This document shows positions 57,232 through 64,000 of a DNA stretch of 64,000 nt, piece after piece. Position numbers and translations under genes: made by a program. This stretch comes from Epiperipatus broadwayi (taxonomy: Eukaryota; Onychophora; Udeonychophora; Euonychophora; Peripatidae): contig JAQFVV010006306.1 in the NCBI GenBank assembly GCA_028023455.1, positions 4,245,001 to 4,309,000 on the forward strand, given 5' to 3'. Position 1 is the first letter of the stretch. Each line of letters opens with the position of its first letter. The notes beneath the pieces are model-generated. The model was given only the letters and a program-made list of their open reading frames with translations. It did no database searches and was not told the origin of the DNA.

Positions 57232-59480
57232 TTAAATTTTCTTCTTTGTACCTTTTCTTCTTTTTGTATTTTCCCAATTGAACATATGTTCATTGGTCCA
57301 TACATGGTCTGCTACCTTAGACACATCTGTTTTCTCTCTTCTAATCATCAGTTTATGTTCTTGCAAGCGCTTTTGAATGGGATGGCTGGTCTCACCAATA
57401 TATGTTCTTCCACATTCAGATGGTATTTCATAGATGCAGTTTTTTTCTTTGCAGTATTTCAAGTTTAGGCTTTGTAGATGTTAGAATTCCTCGTAGTGTG
57501 GTATGGCTCTGGAAATCTGTTCTGATGTTATACTGATTGCAGATTTTCCTTAATTTGTCTGCTATTTTTGGAATGTATGGATACACTACTGTACCAATAA
57601 TTGTCTTTTTTCTTGATGGTTCTTTTTGTTGTCTATTTAATATTTTCTTAATAACAGCTGATGGATAACCATTTTTCTTAAGAGTTTGTTCTATATAGAT
57701 CTTTTTTTTTCCAAATCACCAGTTTCTGAACAAACTTCTTTTGCTCTGTTCATACTGATAGTATAACTCCATGTTTTGTGTTTCTGGTGTGATTAGATGT
57801 ATAGGCTAGGTATATTCCTGTATGTGTAGGTTTTCAGTAAACTGTAGTTTTGATTTTGCCATGAGGGAAATCTTGTCACAAGAACATCTAAGAATGCCAA
57901 TTTTTGTTCTTGTTCTGGTTCTATTGTAAATTTAATTGAAGGGGATATGTTGTTGATGTGTGTCCAGAAAGTTTGTAGCAATGCTTCACCATGTGGTCAT
58001 ACAACAAATGTATCATCCACATAGCGAAGCCAAACTTTAGGTGGATAAGTAGTTTTTATGGCTGTGGTTTCAAGTTCTTCCATGTAAATATTGCTAATCA
58101 GGGGAGACAATGGTGAGCCCATAGCCATTCCTTGATTTTGTTTGAAGAATTCTGTGTTATATTGAAAGTAGGTTGTTTTTATACAGAAAGTTAATAGTTC
58201 CATTATGCTATCAATAGGAAGAGCTGTTCTGGTTTGTAAACTATTATTATCATTTAACCTTTTCTTTACAATAGACAATGCTTCTTCACATGGTACATTT
58301 GTGAATAAACTTTCCACATCAAAGCTTACCAGTAAGTCAGTTCTTTCAATTTTCATGTTCTTGATTAATTCTACAAAGTGTCTAGAATCCCTGACAAATG
58401 ATTGGGTCTTGCATGCCAAAGGACTTAGAACTTTGAGAAGAAATCTTGCCAAATTCTGACAAGGTGAATCTCTAGAACTAACAGTAGGTCATAATGGAAC
58501 ATGATCCTTATGGATTTTAGGTAGACCATAAAGATGAGGAATTTTGCTGAAATATGATGTTATTTTACTCTTTTCTGAATCAGTGAAGTACTTGCAATGC
58601 TTTTTGAGTAATGCTTGTAATTTTGTTTTCGTACTTGGTATCGGATCTTTTGCCACTTTTCTATAATGGCCAGCTGTGAGGAGTTCTTGTATTTTGTTGT
58701 TGTAATCAGTTGTATCCATTACAACTGTTGCATTGCCTTTGTTAGCAGGGAGAATAATTATAGATTTATCTTCTTTGAGAGATTTAATTGCTTTCCTCTT
58801 CCCATAGGATATGTTCGACTGCAATTTTTGTTGCTTGTCAAGTGTTGTTTTTATTCTCCAGCATAATTCTGCTGCTTCTTCTAAAGGCAATTTTTTAGTG
58901 ACTTCCTCAGTGGCTGCCATTATATCTAATAAGGGGATATTAAATAGTGTTACAGCAAAGTTTAAACCTCTTTCAAGAACAAAAATTTCAGTATCTGTTA
59001 GATGCTTAGAACTTAGATTTTTAACAGATGAAGCTGTTACATTGCTTGGTACATTATGATTTTTGATATGCCCATGTAGGTTAGCAAGTTTCTTCTTTTG
59101 ACATTCTTTTATTTTTCCATGTAATATAAAATATGATTTTCTTACTGCTTGAAAAACTCTCATGTAGTCATCACCAGTAAGTTTATTTTTTAGAAGACAT
59201 TCTACATTATTAATTGAATGCATTGTTTGATACTTAGAAAACCTTTGAGCATTTATTCTTTCTTTTAGCAGAGCTTCACTTGCTCTCTGAGTAATTTTCT
59301 CAGCTCTCTGAGAGTGAATTGGAGGTTTTAGTTGCAAACCTTTAGGAATTATCCCTTCCGATTTACATTTAGATAGGAAAGTTAAATGATTTTCTACTTT
59401 GGCCAACTTTAGACATAATTTTTCATAATGTCTAAAGTTTAATATAGTATCGGGTCCATACCGAATACTTAGTGTTTTTC
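57232..59480 (-). pseudogene. Penelope-like element polyprotein: reverse transcriptase plus GIY-YIG endonuclease
   Basis: Reverse transcriptase of the telomerase-like PLE group, fused to a GIY-YIG nuclease used for target cutting. The frame is open from about 59480 (RKTLSIRYGPDTILNFRHYE) with no clear ATG. The N-terminal domain continues to a fingers block YGLPKIHKDHVPL near 58.5 kb; a TGA follows at 58489-58491, at a position that is normally arginine. RT resumes in the same frame (DVESLFTNVPCEEAL; MAMGSPLSPLISNIYMEE; RYVDDTFVV with catalytic YVDD). A second in-frame TGA (57997-57999) stands where tryptophan is usual. A further stop and frameshifts follow near 57.47-57.80 kb. The C-terminus has IYEIPSECGRTYIGET with the YIG core and a downstream HExK region (57232-57462). 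Domain order is complete, decay is light, and the copy is inactive as written. Confidence 0.95.
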
Positions 59481-59484
59481 TGAA

Positions 59485-59878
59485 GGTTTGTGATAATGGT
59501 GTTCTAGCTGTATTTTTATATTGGACTATTCCATCATCTAATATGTGTGTTGAATGTCTTTAGAAAAGTTTAATTTTTAGTTAAATATTCCAAATGCATT
59601 CAACTGTTAGTAATATCACAGCAAACAGGTTAGTATATGCACCAACTGTTAGTAATATCACAGCAAACAAATGTTAATAATATCACAGCAAACAGGTTAG
59701 TATATGCATGTTTCGAGAGGTATTTTTCTCCCCTCTTCTTCAGGTGTTGCTGGCCTGACCAGTGACAGTACTAGTATGGGATTCGAACCTTGTCCTTAGA
59801 TTCTTGATTATTGAAATTTAATGTAACACTCTAACCAACTGAGCCATCCTGCCAAAGGCAGCAGTATGTAGTAATCAA
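59485..59878 (-). repeat. PLE terminal repeat (upstream copy) with tRNA-like promoter
   Basis: Direct repeat of the copy at 56.7 kb. On the minus strand, in order: perfect A box TGGCTCAGTTGG, perfect B box GGTTCGAATCC about 45 bases later, a hammerhead-like motif, the minisatellite, then TTCAGAAAAACAC leading into the protein frame. The A/B boxes suggest RNA polymerase III initiation from inside the repeat. Confidence 0.85.
59711..59749 (-). ncRNA. Hammerhead-like motif in PLE terminal repeat
   Basis: CUGAAGA (59743-59737), stem II AGAGG/CCUCU, one extra C, GAAA (59714-59711), then CAUGC. Other copies of this repeat read ACGUC or AUGUU here, suggesting an ancestral palindromic ACAUGU plus cleavage base. 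Stem I was not resolved. Confidence 0.45.
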
Positions 59879-62862
59879 ACTATAATGGAGTGGAACAGTA
59901 ACATATATGAATGCCATAGTTAAGGATATACAGAGTTTCAAAGAAAAGGGAAAGAGAATAATGGTTACAGGGGACTTGAATGGACATATTAACAAGAATG
60001 GACAGCTTTTGAAAGTTTTTTGACAGAGAGTGAATTTGAGCATTTATGAGGGACAATACACATGGTCTAAAAATAATATATTCCACACAATAGATTATGT
60101 ATTAATAGAGAAAGAGGGAATGAATAAAGTATGGAAAATTAAAATGTTTGATAATGAAGAGAATACGGAATAATGATCATAATTTCTTTATAATACAAAT
60201 GATTAGTAATGTGGTGGAAAATAGTAATAAAAGTAGTAAGATAGTGAAAGATGCAGATGGAAAATGAATGATAAAAATAAGTTAGAGAAATATAAAATAA
60301 AAGTTGAAGAAATCATGGAAGAGTTGGTCAGGGATGAATATAAGGATTGGTGTGGTGAAGTAGAAAAAATGGCAGGGTTTTAGGTGAGACTATTTAGAAG
60401 AATAAAAGTAATAGAAGAGTTAGTAAAAGTGTAAAAGAAAGAAAAAAAGTAGAGAATATAAGTGTGCTACTAAGAACAAACAAAGTGAAGAAGATGTTAA
60501 TGTATTTTTTAAAGAAAGGTGTTGGCTAAAATAGATAATTATACAGAGAGAATAAAATTAAATAGTAAATTGTTGGTGGATATTAATAAAAGTGGAAGAG
60601 ATGGGAATAAAATTTTTTGGAAATACATAAAAAAAAAAAGAAATATAGGGGAGATAAATAATATTACTAGATGATGTGGGAATAGGGTGTAGCTCTAGAG
60701 AAGAATTAGTCATTATTAAATAAGTATGTAATGGATTTAGGAAAGATGTTAAATGTGAAGGACAGAGTTATAACAAACATGATTTGAATGAGGCAGGGAA
60801 GAAATTGAAAAGTGGTAAGGCAAGAGGTTTAGATGGATAGGCTGTAGAGATGTTAATGAATTTAGAAAGTATGGCAAAATTAAACTATTATCGTTTTAAT
60901 AAGATGACACAGAAGAGAGATTTTACAGATAATTAGAGTAATACAAGAGTAAGGCTACTATTTGAAGGAAGGATAAGAATCATAGAAAATTTAGCAATTA
61001 TAGACAGATAGTAGTAATATCAGTATTATATAAGGTTTTCGCATATATGATGGCTGGAAGGATTGCAAAATGGATGGAAGAAAATAATATAGTGGGAGAA
61101 ATTGAAGAAGGTTTTTAATCAGATAGACATATAGGAAATAATTTATTTGTAGTTAGACAGCTTATAGACATGAGTAGAAATATAGGTAGACAATTATATA
61201 TGGTTTTTATAAATATAGAGAAGGCTTATGATAGAATGAATAGAAATAGATTATGGGTAAGTTTACTAAATTTAGGAATGAATGGAGCTTTAGTAGATCT
61301 TATTAAGAGATTGTACGAAAATAATTATTAAAAATAATTATTATACATATCAATTAGGGAGTATAGAATCAGTTAAAGTTAAAAATGGGGCAGGACTAAG
61401 GCAAGGATGCCCTATGTCACATTTTTTTTGTATTTGAGAGAAATGGGGAGAGCAATATAAAGACTAGGAAGAGGGGTAGAGATACCTTTAATAGGTAGCA
61501 AGGGAGTATATACATTATCGGGTCTCTTATTTGTGGATGTCTTCTTGTGCACAGAAATTAGGGAAGATATGGAAGCTATGCTGAAGACATGCACAAGGGT
61601 GGGTAAAGAGATGGGGATTAAATTTAGTGAAAATAAATCAAAAACGATGATAATTAATACTGTGGAAAGAGAAGAAAAAGAATTTTTATTGAGGGATATA
61701 AAATTAAGTGTGGCGAATATGTATAATTATTTAGGAATTGTTTTAAGTCATCAGAGAAATTGTTTGGATGAATTGAAGAAAAAATTAATAAATGAACCAA
61801 AGACAAGAAAGGGATTGATAAAGTTTAACATTGTTTTCATATAATAAATATGATGTAACTAGACTTGTATGGAAGGGTGTGACAGTAGCAGAGTTAACAT
61901 ATGGTAACAATGCATTGTGTTAGTAAAGGGATTTTAGATTACTTAGAAAAAGTAGAAAGAGAAGTATGAAAACATGCATTAGATGCAGAGATGTGGACAG
62001 CAAAGGAGGCAATTCAAGGAGAAATGGGATGGTCAAGTTTTTATATGAGAGATGCAAAAAGCAAAATGAAAATGTTCGATAGGTTGCAATTTATGAATAA
62101 TAAGAGAATAATCAAATAGTATTTACTTGAGTTATGAGTAAATGACAGGCAACAAGATGGGTGAGAAAAGTAATACAGTATGCAGATTTGGGTAAAGAAT
62201 ATATGTCAGAATACTTATACAAAAGGTGGGATGATTATGTTAGGAGAATTGTTGAGTGTTATAATGGCAAGGAATGAGGTAGAAGAATAGATGTACTAAT
62301 AAAAAAATAGGGAGTTGGAGAACTATTATGGAGAACAAAAAGAGTTTAAATATATGTAAAAGGAAACAGAATATTGGATGCAAATTAATTTATAATAATA
62401 GCAAGGAAAGTAGTTTACTATTTAAAGCTTGAACAGGATTGTTAACAACAAGGGAATATATAAATAAATGGAGAAATGTGGATGATTTAGTCTGCAAGTT
62501 GTGTAAGGAAGGCATAGAAAATATTAGGCATCTGTTAATTGAATGTAAATGCACAAAAGTAGAAAGGGTACAAATAACTAAGTTGTGAAAGAATAAATAT
62601 AAATAAAGTGATTATACACAAAGTGGGTTATTGATTTTTATGCTGGGTTTGGAAAAAGATAAGGGGGATTTAGATATAAAGGCCACGGAGTTGACAAAGA
62701 TTATGTTGTGAAAATGGGATGGAGCAGGATAGAGATTATGGGAAAAACTTAGGATGGGGAATGGAAAGATAAAGTGGCTAACAAGTTTCTCTGGGATTAG
62801 TTGCTGAGAGATTCCTGACTCTGAAAAAGCCACAGTGCATCACATTGGTGTAACATCAAACA
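59879..62862 (+). mobile_element. LINE-2, endonuclease to 3' end (dead)
   Basis: Starts mid-endonuclease at NYNGVEQ. APE blocks are TGDLNGHIN (about 59.97 kb), TWSKNNIFHTIDYVL and DHNFF (about 60.18 kb). The reverse transcriptase begins near 60.85 kb. Motif A is FINIEKAYDRMNRNRLW (about 61.21 kb), motif B GLRQGCPMS (about 61.40 kb). Motif C reads LLFVDVFLC, having lost a codon and one catalytic aspartate compared with the copy at 12.28 kb. 61533-61844 is the open thumb region (KEMGIKFSENKSKTM). The C-terminus has CKLCKEGIENIRHLLIEC (about 62.49 kb), a zinc-knuckle pattern. The tail ends CACAGTGCATCACAT. Confidence 0.85.
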
Positions 62863-62864
62863 TG

Positions 62865-63560
62865 TCAATAAGGACGTGTATAGGACAGAGAAATTAATTT
62901 ATTTTCACAGAAATGATCTAAAAATGAAACAAATATGATGTAAGAGTAATATTTTTATGTATGCAATAGACTAAGAGGATGACAAATCTGTCGGTAGAAG
63001 GATAGAACATTTATTGAAAGGAAACTAAATTGTTAAACAAATGTACGAATTAAAGTGACGATTGGGAAATTAAAAAAATCGTTCCACGATAAACTAAACC
63101 ACAAGAATCTTTTTATTTCATTTTTGGTAAAAGAAAGGCAAGGATATTATAGTACCAGTGCCTAGGTTTAAACCCAGTATTTTTTCCCTCTTCAAAAACA
63201 AATAAGCATTTTCCTAGTAGAAGAACTGTCTTTTACTCAAAAAGATTTAACAAATTTTGTTAAATTTGTATAGTTAAAAGCTATGAAAATGCTGATTGGT
63301 TGCTTTATCAAACTCCGGAAATGAACTTTACTATCTGAAATTAATACAAGAAAATGCTTTTAGATAACGATTGATAACTGGAAAAAAAATGATCTAAACG
63401 TGATGTATATAAAATAGAATAACGCCTTCATGTTTGTTGCACAAACTAAAATTTTTATAAATTTTCTCTTTTTTTTTACGTTATTTTATTTTAAAGTTCT
63501 TTGTTCTGTGAATTTAAGAATATATAATTAATTTATTGTAAATAGTTTTATAGGGATTTG
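62865..63560. other. AT-rich DNA, no gene seen
   Basis: Nothing recognised. Confidence 0.4.
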
Positions 63561-63566
63561 AACTCA

Positions 63567-63900
63567 GACTTTCAAGTACCCATCAACTATCCATACTATC
63601 TCATACTACCGATACACATGCCCACACACATGTAGAAAAGATAAATAATCACCAATATTCGTATTTGGTGCTAAACTAACACTCATCAGTTGATCCATAT
63701 TATCATCTCCCACACACATATATAATCAGTGTTCAGTTTATGTTACAAATCTTCATACTTTAATGGACAGGCTTCAATCTACTCCAACTCTTCAGCCATC
63801 TGTACCACTGAAAATCTGATGGTGAAAAGCCCAAATCCCATGCTGATGCCAATATTATTGCCATACCCATGATGACCTCAAGTCACTTTGACCCCTCATG
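63567..63900 (+). repeat. Repeat R38, split copy
   Basis: 63567-63610 and 63745-63900 match 38150-38370. The left arm of the H6 foldback lies between the two blocks. Confidence 0.65.
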
Positions 63901-64000
63901 TATTTTAATATAAACCGAACACTGATTATATATATGTGTGTGTGTGTATGATAATCTGGACCAACTGATGAGTGCTGGTTTAGCACGAAATATGTCTATT
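63630..64000. repeat. Foldback with hammerheads on both arms, family H6 (runs off the window)
   Basis: The left arm (about 63640-63744) and right arm (63904 to beyond the end) are inverted: ATATATAATCAGTGTTC pairs with GAACACTGATTATATAT, and further out ATAATATGGATCAACTGATG on the minus strand mirrors ATAATCTGGACCAACTGATG. The left-arm ribozyme (63689-63660, minus) has lost the G of GAAA. Confidence 0.75.
63960..64000 (+). ncRNA. Hammerhead ribozyme, H6, canonical core
   Basis: CUGAUGA (63965-63971), perfect 5 bp stem II GUGCU/AGCAC with the canonical G-C at its base, GAAA (63987-63990), UAUGUC with the cleavage base C at 63996. The stem I partner is cut off by the window end, so only part can be judged. 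Confidence 0.72.

Noticed and set aside
63545-63610. tRNA-derived SINE head on the minus strand
   Set aside because: A B-box-like GAGTTCAAATCC is present but no convincing A box, and the R38 copy at 38.15 kb lacks it.

Overview
The window looks like gene-poor nuclear DNA from an animal, most likely an invertebrate. It is very AT-rich, has no dense or operon-like coding, and is packed with decayed eukaryotic transposons: at least four LINE families, a Penelope-like element (PLE), a Merlin DNA transposon, tRNA-headed repeats and many foldback elements. I recognise no intact host gene. The species cannot be fixed from the sequence. Nearly every short open frame is either a shadow or a piece of a dead retrotransposon.

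Layout. 0-8 kb is AT-rich DNA with foldback elements (1.65-2.07, 2.72-2.92, 5.56-6.13 kb), a tandem-type repeat (2.27-2.72 kb) and one possible promoter/first exon on the minus strand (7.86-7.95 kb). 8.5-14.1 kb holds rearranged pieces of one APE-type LINE (here LINE-2) around an unusual homopolymer-rich element (9.97-11.91 kb). 16-19.4 kb is a degraded CR1/Jockey-like LINE (LINE-3) split by a ribozyme-bearing insertion. 20.1-23.2 kb is a nest of hairpin elements, a tRNA-headed repeat and a Merlin transposon. RTE/CR1-like LINE-1 copies lie at 23.6, 39.3, 40.9 and 46.3 kb, and a fourth LINE tail at 54.3-55.1 kb. 56.7-59.9 kb is a PLE (reverse transcriptase plus GIY-YIG endonuclease, minus strand) between two direct terminal repeats; it sits inside a LINE-2 copy that continues to 62.9 kb.

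The most interesting system is a set of at least five sequence families, dispersed across the window, that share little primary sequence but all carry the layout of a minimal hammerhead ribozyme: CUGANGA, a short hairpin, GAAA, a tiny palindromic stem III (ACUAGU, ACCAUGGU, ACCGGU and similar), then the cleavage base C or U. In the best copies the flanks pair as stem I. The clearest cases are at 17.67, 26.12, 27.53, 33.46, 34.83, 42.32, 47.50 and 63.97 kb. The elements have target-site duplications of variable length (10-17 bp), many are foldbacks, and the PLE terminal repeats carry a related motif plus tRNA-like A and B boxes. The simplest reading is non-autonomous, PLE-related or retrozyme-like elements mobilised through self-cleaved RNA, with the resident PLE (or relatives) as a candidate source of enzyme. 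Hammerheads in PLEs and animal retrozymes are already known. What deserves attention here is the number of distinct families in one locus and the foldback arrangement with ribozymes on both arms.
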